A stretch of DNA of 64,000 nucleotides, taken from Chalara sp. BL73 (Eukaryota; Ascomycota; Leotiomycetes; Helotiales). Each line of letters starts with the position of its first letter. Within the stretch, counting starts at the first letter, position 1. The notes under the pieces were generated by a model. The model was not told the DNA's origin. It worked only from the letters and a program-made list of their open reading frames with translations, and made no database searches. A program made the position numbers and the translations under genes. Shown in pieces: positions 51,063 to 63,248 of the stretch. The stretch is taken from assembly GCA_918026815.1 (NCBI GenBank), contig CAKJVC010000193.1, positions 62,001 to 126,000 on the forward strand, written 5' to 3'.

Positions 51063-53290
51063 ATGGCTGCTACAATGTCATACTCAAAAGATAGCAAGAT
51101 TATTGGCGCCCCTGCTCGAAAGAAGCTAAAAACTTCTGATCTACCTCTTGCTTCCGCAACGCGCTCTGCGATTGATGGCCTGCAACGGACATATAAGAAG
51201 AAGGGTGGTTATGACTCTCTACGACAACAGGTGTGGCAGGAGTTGGAACGCAGCGTAAGTATTCCTTGTTTTTCTAGTCATGGCGGATTTAACGCATAGC
51301 CTAGGATTTTGCAGCCAGTTTCACGGACGCACTATCGCGAATTGCTGAAGAAGAATTGGAAAAGAATCCCGAGCAATTACTTAAACTTGATCGAGGTAAA
51401 GCGACACTGCTCATTGAAGGCGCACTAGAACGTTCGTCAGTTTATTCGGATGCGGAGGCGCAGCTGGACCGAATACTCAGCGAACACATACCATCTATCG
51501 AGGCAACGGTTCGGAAGCACAGAGCTGACGAGATAGGTCACGAAGCTGCAGAATCTGAGCAAGCCAAAGGCAGCAAGACCGATGAGCAATATGCGGAGGA
51601 GTACGCAAGAAAGAGCGACACCCGAGAAAAGCTCAGAATGGAGGGACGGGCCAAGGCGCAGGAACTTATTGATGAGAAAAGACGCGCCGACAAGGCAAAG
51701 AGACGAGAGGAAGAGAAGCGAATTGAAGAGCAGCAAGAGAGAAGAAAGGAGGAGAAAGAGGCAAGAAAACGAGAAGAAGCTGAAGAAAGAGAAAAGCGAT
51801 ACAAGGAAATGAGAGACAAGCAAGATCTTGAGCGTGGACGAGATCGTGATAGAGACAGGGATAGGGGAGATCGAGGGAGAGATAGGGAGAGAGAAGGCTT
51901 CGGCCACAGAGACAGAGACAATCACCAGGATGATCGACATAGAAGATATGACGACGAACCCCGACTTGAAAGCTCAAGAGATTCTCGCGACAAATCGGAT
52001 TTCAAGCCAGCGTTGTCGAAGGAAGAAAGCGATCGCCTAGAGCAAGAAGCGTTAAATAATCTTTTAGACGAAGGCAAACGAGTAGCTGAAATGTCATCAA
52101 GACAGCAATCGGGCTTTCCTATTGACCGCTCTCTTGCACCACCTCCACGAAAGGCTATTCCAGCTTCTGCCATCATACCCAAAGACTCTGTTGTCAACTC
52201 AGCCGAGCCCAAGAGTACCTCCTTCAAGACGCCATACTCATCCTCCAGACATTTTGATGATAGGGATAGACGGAGTAGTTACAGAAGCCCTAGTGATGAC
52301 CGGCCGTCAGCACGTAAATCAAGCAGAAGTCCCAGTCACCGCCATCGAGCTGTAGATTCCGATGATAGGAGAAATAGTCGAGACCGAAGGCGGCATGATA
52401 GTCAAGAAAGAGATTATCGACGGCGGAGATCAAGTAAAGAGAGAGAGGAACGTCGTCGTACACGATCTCCTTCTCGTGATCGACGAAAGAGCTACAGATC
52501 CCGCAGCCCAGATCGACGTAGCCGTAATGCGCTTCCTCTACCTCGAGACTCAAGACCGATTGAACAATTCAAACAATCCGAGGCAGAAAAGAGAGCGGAA
52601 GAAGCCAGGGCTTATCTCGCCGCAATAAAAGAGGCTCAAGAAAAGGGCATACAGCCTCCCAGTTATTCTGATCGGAGATCTGAGGTTTCCTCGACACCAC
52701 GGCATCGGGACGAGAGAGTGGAGAGCCCTGTTTCGTCAAGGAAGAGAGATTATTCGCATGATCGAGATAGGGTCAAGGATCGTTCTTCTCGCAGGGATCG
52801 TAGTCCGCCACTTCGAATCAGATCTACAAGTCCAGTCAATATTGATAGATATGTGCCTGGAGCTAGAAGTAGCACTAAGAGAGATAGGAGCAGAGACAGG
52901 AGCAGAGACAGGAGCAGAGACAGGAGCAGAGACAGGAGCAGAGACAGGAGCAGAGATAGGGAGAGTCGGCGTGATAGAGATAGAGATAGAGACAAGGATC
53001 GAGAGAGCCGACGGTCGCGGGACGATGATAAACACCGGAGGAGAAGCCGTTCTCGAAGTCGCAGAAGGGACAGAAAGGACGATCGTAGTCGCAGCCGCAG
53101 TCCGTACGACAAATATAAGGATTCTAGAAGAGACAGAGATCGAAGCCGGGATAGGTCTAGGGGTAGGGATAGAGATAGAGATAGGGACAGGCGACGTGAG
53201 AAAAGCAGAGACCGTGACCATGACCACGATCATCGGGAGAGGAGGAGAAGCAGGAGCAGAGAAAACCGGAGAGATTCCAGGCGAGACTAG
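51063..53290 (+). CDS. SHG1/BOD1-domain protein with long RD/RS-rich tail
   Basis: Exon 1 is 51063-51254 and exon 2 is 51305-53290, joined over a 50-nt intron; 725 residues. Residues about 35-150 fit the SHG1 (COMPASS, Set1 complex) / BOD1 fold: IDGLQRTYKKKGGYDSLRQQ, WQELERSDFAASFTDALSRI, LLKLDRGKATLLIEGALERS and DRILSEHIPSIEATVRKHR. A charged helix (about 180-270) follows. Then come more than 400 residues of Arg/Asp/Ser-rich low complexity, including a six-unit RDRS repeat and SR dipeptides typical of RNA-processing and chromatin proteins. Yeast Shg1 is far shorter. The role in histone H3K4 methylation is inferred from the domain alone. A second ATG lies four codons in. Antisense frames here are shadows. 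Confidence 0.85.
52889..52960 (+). repeat. Coding minisatellite, six 12-bp units
   Basis: AGCAGAGACAGG is repeated head to tail six times; only the last unit differs, with T for C. Each unit encodes four residues of the R-D-R-S tail. Twelve-bp units keep the frame, so slippage would lengthen or shorten the tail without breaking the gene. Confidence 0.9.
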
Positions 53291-54446
53291 ACTTACCTGG
53301 TGTAGAAGATGTCTGTGTTTCATAAAGGCAAGCAAACCGCTGTCTCGTGATGGAAGTACCTATTTAATGGATGTAGTAAATCTACTTATCAACTCAGTGG
53401 TACATGATACATTGTGTTAACCATCTCAATATTTTAATGTATTGGTGCTCATGCGTCCGTCTTCTGGCCTAAAGGGATCGATTCCCAACTTTGGAAATGA
53501 ATTCAAAGTATGCTTTCCACCTCTGGTGGTCATCTTGGCACTATTTGCTCTGGTCGTCAATCACTGCGATGAATATACTCGGTTGATCGTGTTACATTGG
53601 AAAATAAATTGTTTCTAGTCGTTATACCTGAAGTCATTCGCTCTCATGCATTTTAGTTTATTGCTTGATCAGCCACTTTGCAAGTCTCTACTGAGTTAGC
53701 AACTATCAATAACCCATACACCAGAGCCAGATTGTCATGAGCAATATACTAGCTCTCATCCTGGGATTCATGGTTGTCAATCTGAAGAGAAAGAGAGCGC
53801 AAGGTGAGTAAACTTCCACTAGGAATAAACCACTAATTACCTTTCAAATGACGTCTCATACAAAAAATCTTGCACCAAAGCCTTGATTCAGTAACAACAG
53901 ATGCAGAACAGCATTACGTACTCTAACATCCCATGGGTTTCCCCACATCTGCAGGTTTCCGTCTCCTCATGTAGCAAATGACGCTCTCCGTTCAGATTAG
54001 AGCGCATATTTTGTGTGTCTGAGAAGATTCAATATCCAGACCGCTCGTCCCCTATGATCATGTATAATTTGACAACTGAGCCATGATACAATTCACCTTA
54101 TATGTTGAGAGGCTAATGGAGAAGTTTAAAGTACAATAAAGGTACACTCGTTGTTAAAGGTATGAGTTCTGGAAAGCTTAAGTTGCATAGTTGTCATACT
54201 GTAGTTCTGTTATAAGCATTATTCGAAATTTATGCTTGCTGCGCTTAATCCGCTTTTATCAGCCCACGTTTCATCGATTTAGTTAGCCTTTATTACCTAT
54301 CCTGCCAGCTCTGTATCGAAATAACCCTAATGACCATCATGACCGCAGCCACCTCATGATTAGGTACATGCTCGTTTTTCACAGAGAAAAACAATATTTC
54401 CATTCCATTGCCTCAACCTCAGAATAAGTAGACCATTTCTCACAAT
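53291..54446. other. Intergenic region
   Basis: 1.16 kb between the SHG1-domain gene and a small unknown gene on the same strand. It is AT-rich in its second half. No gene or RNA element is recognised. Confidence 0.55.
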
Positions 54447-55338
54447 ATGGCTACTCAGAAGAACATGCTAAATACAATCGCCGAAGAGAAACATGGTGCT
54501 AGAGATGCATCGGAGGAACCAGATACAAAAGCCCCAGCCACTCAGGTCCACAAGCCTTCATACAACGATCAGGTGCTCCTCTATGCTATCGAAGCACGCC
54601 CAGATATGCTCGTCTGTGACTAAGTTCAATGTGCATGTGTAGCATTTCACTGATGAACGATGTCTTAGGTCCACAATATTGTTCAATGTATAGACGACTG
54701 GATTAAATACTACCGGCATGGCGATATGCTGGAGGCAATCGACGGGGGCAAAAAGATGGCTGCACAACTTATGAGGATACCAAATAGTCCATGGAAGCCT
54801 GACTTCTTCGAAATAGTAAGTTGGACTGCTGAAGAGCGTTTCATGGACAATCACTGCTTGTTCGAATCTCGGAACCTTCACTTCTTCTCAATCACTGAGA
54901 GTCCCGTGCAATAATGTCTAACTAAGCTCTTAGATACTCGAGCATGCTAGAGCTCGAACGTTTGATATCGAACAAGAAGAGATTGCTCAAAGATTCTCAG
55001 TGGTGGAGGCTAAAAATAGAGGTGAGTGTAAACTTCCTAACAAAAATACACCTTATTCAAAAATATAACTTTGATATAAGACTGATATATCATATTCAGT
55101 GTTTCCCATTCTGGTATTCTTTACCAGTGCCTTGAATCATGCCAAGAGCTGCTTCGAAGACGGAGAATACTCCATGGAAGCTCTGAACGCTGCAGAGTAT
55201 GATCCCAGAGCAAAAAATGTTGATCTAGAGAATGATGCTATAGGGAAGGATATTGAGGGAGTCAGCGCCACAAGTGGGAAGACAAAACAGAAGAAGAAAA
55301 AGAAGAATAATAATAATAACAAGGGGAAGGGTAATTGA
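54447..55338 (+). CDS. Unknown small four-exon gene
   Basis: I do not recognise the family. Exons are 54447-54611, 54669-54815, 54934-55021 and 55100-55338. The sum is 639 nt, giving 212 residues. Introns are 57, 118 and 78 nt with GT-AG ends and CTGAT/CTAAC branch sites. The visible parts are an acidic N-terminus, a middle that looks globular (YNDQVLLYAIEARPDMLVHN, CIDDWIKYYRHGDMLEAIDG, RIPNSPWKPDFFEI, FDIEQEEIAQRFSVVEAKN), a hydrophobic stretch (FPILVFFTSALNHAKS) and a highly basic Lys/Asn tail. No signal peptide is seen. The frame joins without stops across four exons, which supports a real gene. Exon 1's donor (GTCTGT) is the weakest join. Confidence 0.65.
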
Positions 55339-56088
55339 GAGGTTGCATATTCCACAGCATTCTGAGATTCTGCTCGGTGTCACATTGAAGGCACACTGGC
55401 TCAAGCAGTAATCAGGCTCGAATATGACATACATGAAGAGAGCAAATAGCTTGTTAGATGTAATACACAGGCGAAATTACTCATTTGACTTGGACAATGT
55501 GATGCGTGACGTATAATTCTGATCGTAAGTTTCATGTAAGCACTACAACGATGGTGACTATGAAGGATAATTATCTTAGCTCTGTGCAGGCTAACAAGAG
55601 AAAGTCTACTTCCAATACCTCTTGATAGTAGCAAGTAGCATCAAGATCTCCCAGCCATTGTACAATTATGTGTAACTCCGCGTTGCTATATTCACAAGTA
55701 TTAAGTCGTTCTGCAATGAAGTTCGATATAACGAATCAAAATGAATCAACATCCTCATAGAGGCTTAGGTATCTAATTACCCCTTGCAAATTAAATAGCA
55801 AAACTAGGAATATCATTGTGTATCATTTATAGAAATTTTGTCAAAAGCTGACCATAATCTGAAGGATCAGATTTGAAGTGATTTGAGGTTGAAGTAAACC
55901 TTGTAAGGGTGGAGCTAGATCCCCAAATGGGCTTAGTGCTTTCAGGGTGAGGTTAGAAATGTTTTTGCTCAAGCACTTTGACCCAGAAGACAAGCCCATC
56001 GTGATTCCTCCAAACAACTGAACAAAGTCTTGAAGCATTTTCACCATCATTCCCAGAGGCATTTAAATCATCTACCGAGCAAAGCAAA
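55339..56088. other. Intergenic region upstream of TOM22
   Basis: 750 bp, AT-rich, holding the TOM22 promoter. Frames on the minus strand overlapping this region are accidental. Nothing else is recognised. Confidence 0.55.
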
Positions 56089-56640
56089 ATGGTCGAATTA
56101 GTGGAAGTCGAGGACGAGTCCTTTGAGAATAAGCAAGCTGGTCTATCCGAGGACGACGACGAGTACAGTGATACTGGTACATGATCTTGCATGTTCTAAC
56201 GCAATATATTCTAACATCATAAATTAGATTCCGAGATATCCTCTGATGAGGATGAGTATCCTGCGGAAGACGAAACTTTTACTGACCGAATTGCTGCCCT
56301 TCGCGACATAATTCCTCCCACAACTCGATCATACATCTCCGGTAAAGTCGACACGACTACAGGTTGGATTAAGTCCAGTCTTATATTTGGAGGCAAGAGC
56401 CTATGGGTTATCAGCACTGGTGTTCTATTGCTCGGTGTGCCTTGGGCACTAGCGTTTGCAGAGGAACAACAAATGGTGGAAATGGAGAAGGAGATGAAGG
56501 CAAGAGAAGCAGGTCAAGAAGTATGTCAAATCTAAGGATTAGATGCATGATGATGTTTCTATATCCAAAGTAACAGCATGGCTAACATTGTCTAGCTCCT
56601 CCAACAAGGTGTGGCTCCTCAAGCGCAGCAATCGTTGTAG
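56089..56640 (+). CDS. tom22: Mitochondrial import receptor TOM22
   Basis: Central receptor of the TOM complex in the mitochondrial outer membrane; it receives preproteins from TOM20 and TOM70. Exons are 56089-56176, 56228-56520 and 56596-56640. The sum is 426 nt, giving 141 residues. The cytosolic part is strongly acidic (SEDDDEYSDTDSEISSDEDE). The conserved segment DETFTDRIAALRDIIPPTTR leads to one tail-anchor helix at residues 87-107 (SLWVISTGVLLLGVPWALAF). A short intermembrane-space tail rich in Glu and Gln follows. Size and layout are typical of fungal TOM22. Branch sites TTCTAAC and GCTAAC support both introns. Confidence 0.95.
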
Positions 56641-57244
56641 TGCATGAATGCGTGGTACATTAGATGAGCTTGTATGGGAGAGATAATTGATTATGAAAAT
56701 TGTACATCACTAGGGTTGGGAGGTTGCATAATTCCAAGGTTTGGGGTCAAGCCTGCGTTGTATTTCTAGTATCTCAGCTCAGGGACAAAATGTTCTCCGT
56801 GTTATGGATTGTACCATATTCTAGTAGTGACTTCGAAGGCAGCATATCCATGCAGTGAAGAAAGTGAATCAGTTGGTCATAGTTCATAGGGAATGCTTGA
56901 AGTAGTGTGCTATCGCAGACTTCCTGAGCGCAGTCTTGGGCAGGATACACATATAGCTACATACGATATTGTGGTCAAACTTATCGTCCGCAAAGCAGAA
57001 CATGTTCATAGGACGATGGCAACCCTCAAAGAATCAGCGAAATTACTTCGATGTAGATGATCTTGTACTTTATTTTCTAACCCACCCCACACATCAAACT
57101 GCCCAATCCTGCAAGGCTGTGTGTCTCGCATCAATGCGTGGCTCCCCCTGCGAGAACCTTGAAATAGAATCCATTCTCAACCCATAAAAAAGGCAATCAC
57201 AACAAGATACTCCTCAACTCTCAATCAATGTAGAATTTATCAAA
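56641..57244. other. Intergenic region
   Basis: 600 bp between TOM22 and the bestrophin-like gene. A 72-codon frame at 56969-57187 has no recognisable content. The stretch holds the promoter of the next gene. Confidence 0.55.
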
Positions 57245-59181
57245 ATGACTAGTCTGTTCTCTGGTCGAGTCTCCATATTACCAACGAGGAGTCCATGGAT
57301 AGAAAACACTCGAGAACGAAAACGCAACAGCACCTACCCTTTAGCTAATTCTTCGAGAAAGAAGGATAGACGGTCCGTCTCTTCACATATTGCTATATGT
57401 TTATTTGAAATTTGACATATTTTCAGATGGCCATTGGTGCTGAGATTTTGGAAAGGGTCGATTCATGGGAGTATGTTGATATGCAACCTCTTAGAAAGCA
57501 CGTGCTAATAAGTAACACAGCAATCTTCCTCCCAGTCTTCGTCCATACTTTGATTGCTGCTTTCGTTGTGTACATGAATCAGCACATCAACTCAGATCTC
57601 AATCTCCCGAGTAGCATCGTCCGTACATCCCCTCAAGCTTCTGTGAAACATGGCTCACCGAGGTTACAGATTCCTTCGCTGTCCATCGTCGTAGGTTTGA
57701 TGCTGGTGTTTCGTAATCAAACAGCGTATTCGAGGTTCTGGGATGGCCGACAATATATCAACAAAGTTACCACCGCAGTACGATGTCTCTCACGACAAAT
57801 TCTTGTTCTAGCGCCTGCTCCAGCAGTGTTTAACGGGCCTGCATCATTTCTTGCAAGTGATTATCTTGGCACCCCTGGAACGAGAACCCCGAAAGCTGGA
57901 CAGTCGACGATGTCGCTGCCTGCTGTGAACGAAGTCGCAACGGAGTCATTCCTGTCCAAGGTAGATGAGACTAGAACAGTCGAGACGGTTAAAATTCTTG
58001 TGGCAATGCTATACACCATCAAGAATCATCTGCGCGCCGAGTGGGGAGTTGCTCTGTCGCCTGGCACGAGCCTGACAAAAGATGGCCAAGAGGCGACAAC
58101 AGAAGAATATAAGGACTTGCTACCACCAGGATTGAAGGGTTATGAGCATAGGGGACTTGGTTTGACGTTGCAGCTTTCAACCTTCGTTGAGGACTTTATC
58201 AATTTTGGAGTACAAAAGTAAGCCGATTTTAAAACATTTCCATGGCATCAAACTAATCAGATTCAGGAAATGGATCCATAATGCTGCTTCATCGGCCATG
58301 CTCTCTGAGTTGAACGTTTTAGTTTCTTCCTACGGTAGCATGGAAGTCATTCGTCTTGTTCCTATTCCTGTGGCGCACTTGTAAGTGTATCCAACATTGG
58401 TCACAAACGCTCGCTAAATCACCAAAGAATACATCATAAACAGACTTTGGCATTGTTTTGTACTTTCCTACCATTTGCCATGGCCTCTGAAATGGATTGG
58501 TGGGCCGTTCCTCTTGTTGCATTCGTGGCTTTCACATTGTAAGGCGCTCTTTAACCATCTCCTCCGCGTTCTGCCCGAATCGACAATATTTCCCAGCGAC
58601 ACCCTAAGCTGATAGTGGTAAATAGGTATGGCATCGAAGGCATAGCCCAGACGTACGAGGATCCATTCGGTGTCGCCAAAATCGACATAAACTTGGACGA
58701 CATTGTAGAAGATGCAAGAAAAGAAGTTGAGGTCATGCTAGCAGCGTGGCAGACCCAAGGAGGCAGAGGAGGGATCTTCCGTCCTCATGTCGGCGATGGA
58801 CTGACCTCCGGAGCAAGTAGCATCAATGACTACTACATGGGTGAAAACACCGCCTCAGAACAAAACCTTCTGAAGATCACAGTCAACAATCTCGGACAAG
58901 AGATCGAGAGAGATAATGCAGCACGAGAGAGACAGAGACGGACGAAGTCGTCAAATAGCATTGTTCCTTCAAATTTGAGGAATAGTAGCGATTACTACTC
59001 TGCGGATGAGGGAAGTGCATTGTTAGGAGACACAGAAAGGAAGAGCAGTGGTATATCTCCTGGACATTCGTTTTCAGTGGGGAATGACTACTTGAGCATG
59101 AATAACAGGCTAGAGTCAGCAACGGGGAACAGCAGTGGGACGAGGCTAGCGTGGGCTGATCAGCCTAATCCGTCATCATAG
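57245..59181 (+). CDS. Bestrophin-like (UPF0187) membrane channel
   Basis: Predicted bestrophin-type anion channel. Exons are 57245-57372, 57427-57470, 57521-57618, 57670-58217, 58267-58380, 58428-58538 and 58626-59181. The sum is 1,599 nt, giving 532 residues. Landmarks are WPLVLRFWKGSIHG, then membrane segment LPVFVHTLIAAFVVYM, IPSLSIVVGLMLVFRNQTAY with SRFWDGRQYINKVTTAVR, a long loop, RKWIHNA-like KKWIHNAASSAM, GSMEVIRLVPIPVAHLIHHK, FCTFLPFAMASEMDWWAVPL and the hallmark YGIEGIAQTYEDPFGVAKID. The 44-nt second exon is supported by a GTATGT donor and TGCTAATA branch site. The intron 57619-57669 (51 nt, in frame) is chosen because it restores the family run SSI-IPSLSIVVG, but its branch site is weak. 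The C-terminal ~150 residues are Ser/Gly-rich and probably cytosolic. Confidence 0.9.
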
Positions 59182-59492
59182 GACAAATTGTTTAGCGCTA
59201 CATAATAGATGCCACGAGGCTTTGGATGATCGAGGCACTCTCCTGGGGTCGCATTGGCTTTGAAACATAGAAGCATGCTCCAAGCTCTCCGTGCGTCATC
59301 CGTTCAATATGTACTAAAGTAAGGGGGCTGTTATTTGGATTGGATCAATGCCAAAGCAATTTTAACAAATTTTGAATTCTATTCCACCCCCTGATAAGCT
59401 TAAATTCTAAATGGTGTAGAATCTCTCGATGAGGTTGCACACAGGACCGCCAGACCTCCAAGGTCATCAACCATCAACTCAGAGCACCATTT
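59182..59492. other. Convergent intergenic region
   Basis: 311 bp between the 3' ends of the bestrophin-like gene and the DUF3237 gene. Nothing is recognised in it. Confidence 0.6.
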
Positions 59493-60204
59493 TCAAATAC
59501 CTACCTCACTGATCAAATACTCGACTATTGTCTTCTTCCCCTTTCCAACAATGAATCTTCCAGCTGCAACATAGACCTTCTGTTCCAGCGCTTTCAACTC
59601 TTCTGCACCTGCCTCGAAAACTACATGTGTAACTGTACCCGAGTAAGTAATTTCCAAGTTGCAGCATTAGGGATAGAAAATGAGACATACACGCATCACC
59701 AAACTCAGTACTTGCCGCATTGGGGCTTCCTCCTAAAACAGCAGCCACATCAGGCGTTACCTTGATGATGCCATCATATTTAAAGCTAAGTAGAGCGGAA
59801 GTGCGGTCGCGCAGGACGCTGTTCACGTTGAGGCGGATATGGGAGCCTGACGGGTCTTGACGGATGAAACTGTTGCCGGATTAGCACTGCAGTCTTTGCA
59901 TTTTCAATAATATCCTTGAGAGTCAGTCATGGGACATTATGAGGGATTGAGATTACTCAGAGCCATGAACGTAAATTGCATCGACCTTGATAGGGTAGTT
60001 TTCGATTGAACGTAGGTAACTATCCTCAGATGCAAATGGGACGACAGTCAAAGGGCCACCGGAGGATATATCCCCAATGCTAAAGGCTGGATCGAGGACA
60101 ATCTATTTGAATGTATCAGAATTTCTCCGTCACAGGTTCGGATCTGATGAAGCTGGGCCATTTACATGAGTGACGAATGCGGGAATCAGCTTTGGGAATG
60201 ACAT
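59493..60204 (-). CDS. DUF3237 (UPF0311) family protein
   Basis: Exons in transcription order are 60204-60166, 60102-59957, 59869-59691 and 59632-59493. The sum is 504 nt, giving 167 residues. The protein is a single small beta-rich domain: MSFPKLIPAFVTHIVLDPAF, SIGDISSGGPLTVVPF, ENYPIKVDAIYVHGSDFIRQ, GSHIRLNVNSVLRDRTSALL, SFKYDGIIKVTPDVAAVLGG, STEFGDAFTHVVFEAGAEEL and GRFIVGKGKKTIVEYLIS. This matches the DUF3237 pattern of a HIRLN strand followed by YDGIIK and a final GRF strand with E-Y. No signal peptide or membrane segment is seen. The biochemical role of the family is not established, to my knowledge. Confidence 0.9.
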
Positions 60205-61106
60205 TTCGATGAACGTTCAATGAGCTGTATGTAGAAATCCGCGAACGTATGGATGTGGAGGGTGAAAGAGAAAGAGAAGAGAGAAGGTGAAAGGGAGAAT
60301 GGAGAAGAGCAGGCAGGTAGCAGGAGAGGTCCCTTCCTACTTCCATCCCGTTCTGTCGTGTTACCGATTCTGCATTGGTGGATTTCCAGGCTTCTTAAGG
60401 TTCCGGCCCCGAGGACTTAATGTACTACACTTTGCATCCCATTCTAAGGCGCGCAGTTTCATACTGAAGCTGAAGAACCGCAAGGGAACAAAGACGACAG
60501 TTGATCGGCGTTAAGTATGGCGTAACTTCTGACAAAGTGGAAACAATCTTGTTTTCATGACTCCATTGCTGAAGTAATCAATAACACGAATGAGAATATC
60601 ACTAGCAAGACATGTGTGCGCCATAGACAAAAATGCATATGATAGATATCATGATACTTCATTTGATAGGCCAGCAACTCTGTGTGCCAACCTCGTGTAA
60701 CATGTAAAATGGAGCATTAAAATCCAGCCTCCCAAGTATGAACTCAGCTTTCTGACCATCGAAGGAACCCTTTGATGTTCCCTCTCAATGCGATGAAAGC
60801 TGAATACATCATTGCCTATTCGAGCGAGCCATAAATCTAGCTCAAAGGTTATAATATAATTAACTCAGCCTCGTAGCACACGTGACTGGGCGATGTTTGC
60901 CTCGTCGCGTCACCCCAAATCGCCAAAAACAGCTACCTGCAAACAAAATTTCTGATTTGTTATCACTGCAACGTATTACGTCTATGTCCATATTTCCCCA
61001 TCGCTTACTGAGCTTCTCTTCATGATTAGGTTCTCCCATGTCCCAGCACTATTTCATACAGTGAAATAACTTCGCGCCACTCTGCTTCGCACGCTCTCGT
61101 TACAAT
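60205..61106. promoter_or_regulatory. Divergent promoter region, DUF3237 and DUF4211 genes
   Basis: 902 bp between two start codons on opposite strands. It has purine-rich and AT-rich parts. No named factor site is identified. Short frames within it are not supported. Confidence 0.5.
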
Positions 61107-63248
61107 ATGCCCTCGAACTTGGAGCGTCTCGCACGGCGCAAGCGTCAAACTCGTCTTACATTCGATCCTGTCAGCTCCGATCCGCAAGCGCCATCTTCAT
61201 CACCGATCAACAAGTCTCCTGCAAAAGTGCAATACCAACACGCAAATGGACGGCAAACCCCCTCATCCAGCGCACGGACACTTTCAGGTGAAGATGAGAG
61301 TGACGATATACTTTCTTCTGCGCAAAGGAGTGCCTTTACGCCTATCAAGAAGATGCAAACTAAATTGAAAGAAGTCAGAAGCAGAATACCCTTCAAACCG
61401 CTTCCTACGCCAAAACAGTCCTCCCAGCAGTTCACAGCTCTCGGTGAGTCCAGTTTTCTGATTTATGAGATGATTTCGATATGTCGTTTCTATATGTACA
61501 ATATTGAATATACTCTGATTGCTAATGTTCGCATTATACAGACTCAGAAGACGAAAATCAAATTCCACGTTCCAGCTCACGTCGTTCAGCAACGAAGCCA
61601 GCATATGTTGACCTCGACTCATCCGATGGTTCTACACCAGAAGACGAAATCAGTCTGCCGCCCCCACGATTAGCAAGACGAGTAGCGCCATTATTCAAGA
61701 CGAAGAAGACTCCTCCAAAACATGTGATAGAGTTAGAGTCATCGGAGGAAGACCTAGTTATATCGGCGAGGCGGCCTAGTAAGAATTCCAAAGTTGTGGA
61801 GGAGGACTCAGATGACGAAGAGCCCATCACATCGCCCCTGAAAAGAAGACGACAAGCAATCGAGGAGGACTCAGATGATTCTGATCTAGTGGTTGCCTCG
61901 CCACTGAAGCGTCACCAAGCAAAAAGGGTCGGCACAGATGAAGATGAAGATTATCTTCCACCTGCCTCATCAAATCGGAACACTAGACGGGCATTTCAAA
62001 AACCACGGCATCGCACCGAAAAAGAGAAGAATTTAGAGTTACTAAAGCGTAAACGAGCTGGTGAAGATATTGAGGAAGTGACGGACTCTGGATCTGATTC
62101 TGATGGCCCTAGAGTTGGAATTTATGATAGTGACGCAAATTCAGACCTGAAGGCGCTGTCTGAATTTGAAGATGAGGAGGAAGAAGAAGAACAAGAAGAA
62201 GTAGTCGAAAGGCGCTCAAAGCCTAAAAGAGAAGCAAAGTCAAAGTCAAAACCAACTACTGGTGGAGAGGATGACAGCGATTACGAGGGCTTATCAGATT
62301 TTCTAGTGACCGATGATGAAGGTATGTTGACCAAAGGTCTCGTAATTCAGTTATTTCCAATGTGCCTGAAAAACAGTACATTCAATATTACACAAAGTGT
62401 TACTGACTCTTGGTAGACGATCCGATAGGGGTTCCAACTGTGCAGATTCCTCTTGAGTTCACTCATCAAGCACATAAACCCCTCAAGGAACATTTCAAAG
62501 ATGCGGTAGAATGGATGGTTCACAATAAGATCAATCCGGCCTTCCCTCGAAATGATCCAGTGTACCGACAAGCTTTTATTAAACTCGACGCCGAATACAG
62601 CGGCTACGCGAAGTCTAAATTCGTGTCAACACAATGGACTGCAGATTTTACGAGGGCTATATTTGCACGCCCAATTCTAGTAGAGCGCCATCCACTAAAT
62701 GAAGGCGAAGGTTTAACAGTAGAAGGTGTCTATAAATGCGATGCTTGCAATCATCGAGTACGTCATAAGGTTCTAAGTTCTAAGCATACACATTGACACG
62801 ATGGCAGAAACACGTCCCGACGTATGCAGTAGCTTTTCAAGGCAAACCATATGACAAGAATACACTAGAAGAGCTGGATCAGGACAGCGATGATAGTAGC
62901 AGGGAGGAGGTTGATGAAAACTCATATGTTCTTCCTGCAGAAATTAAAGAGTGGTATGCTGGCGTAACCTGTTTCTCGAATGCCCAGCACGCTCATACCT
63001 TAATTCATTGGAAATATGCCCTCAACGACTGGGTAGTCGATAATCTGGCTAATACTGGGGAACTTACGCCTACGAAGCTTGCTGCTAGAGACAAAATGAA
63101 CGCTAAAAAGAGAGCTAACTACGCTAACAACCTCGTCGACCAGTGGGCGGTTGATGGGGTTATTAGAGATTTATATCGCGATTTCAAAGGCCAACTTGAT
63201 GCAGCTCGAGAGGCTAAAACTGGTGGACGATGGGAGAAAAAGGCTTGA
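61107..63248 (+). CDS. DUF4211-domain protein, probably nuclear
   Basis: Exons are 61107-61443, 61542-62321, 62417-62757 and 62808-63248. The sum is 1,899 nt, giving 632 residues. The first ~370 residues are disordered, with repeated acidic Ser/Asp/Glu blocks and basic K/R patches (PLKRRRQAIEEDSDDSD, EEEEEEQEEVVERRSKPKRE). The conserved C-terminal domain begins at about residue 375 (IPLEFTHQAHKPLKEHFKDA, VEWMVHNKINPAF, YAKSKFVSTQWTADFTRAIF) and contains a CDACNHR zinc-ribbon-like pair. It continues with VAFQGKPYDKNTLEE and NAQHAHTLIHWKYALNDWVV. This is the fungal DUF4211 family, which is of unknown function. The acidic-basic leader resembles chromatin-bound proteins. Branch sites and the in-phase joins support all introns. 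Confidence 0.9.

Noticed and set aside
52889..52960. Short direct repeats as a possible CRISPR array
   Set aside because: Twelve-bp units without spacers inside a coding gene of a eukaryote; this is a minisatellite.
52736..53335. 199-codon and 120-codon antisense frames over the RD/RS tail
   Set aside because: They are the complement of Arg/Asp/Ser repeats and have no independent signal.
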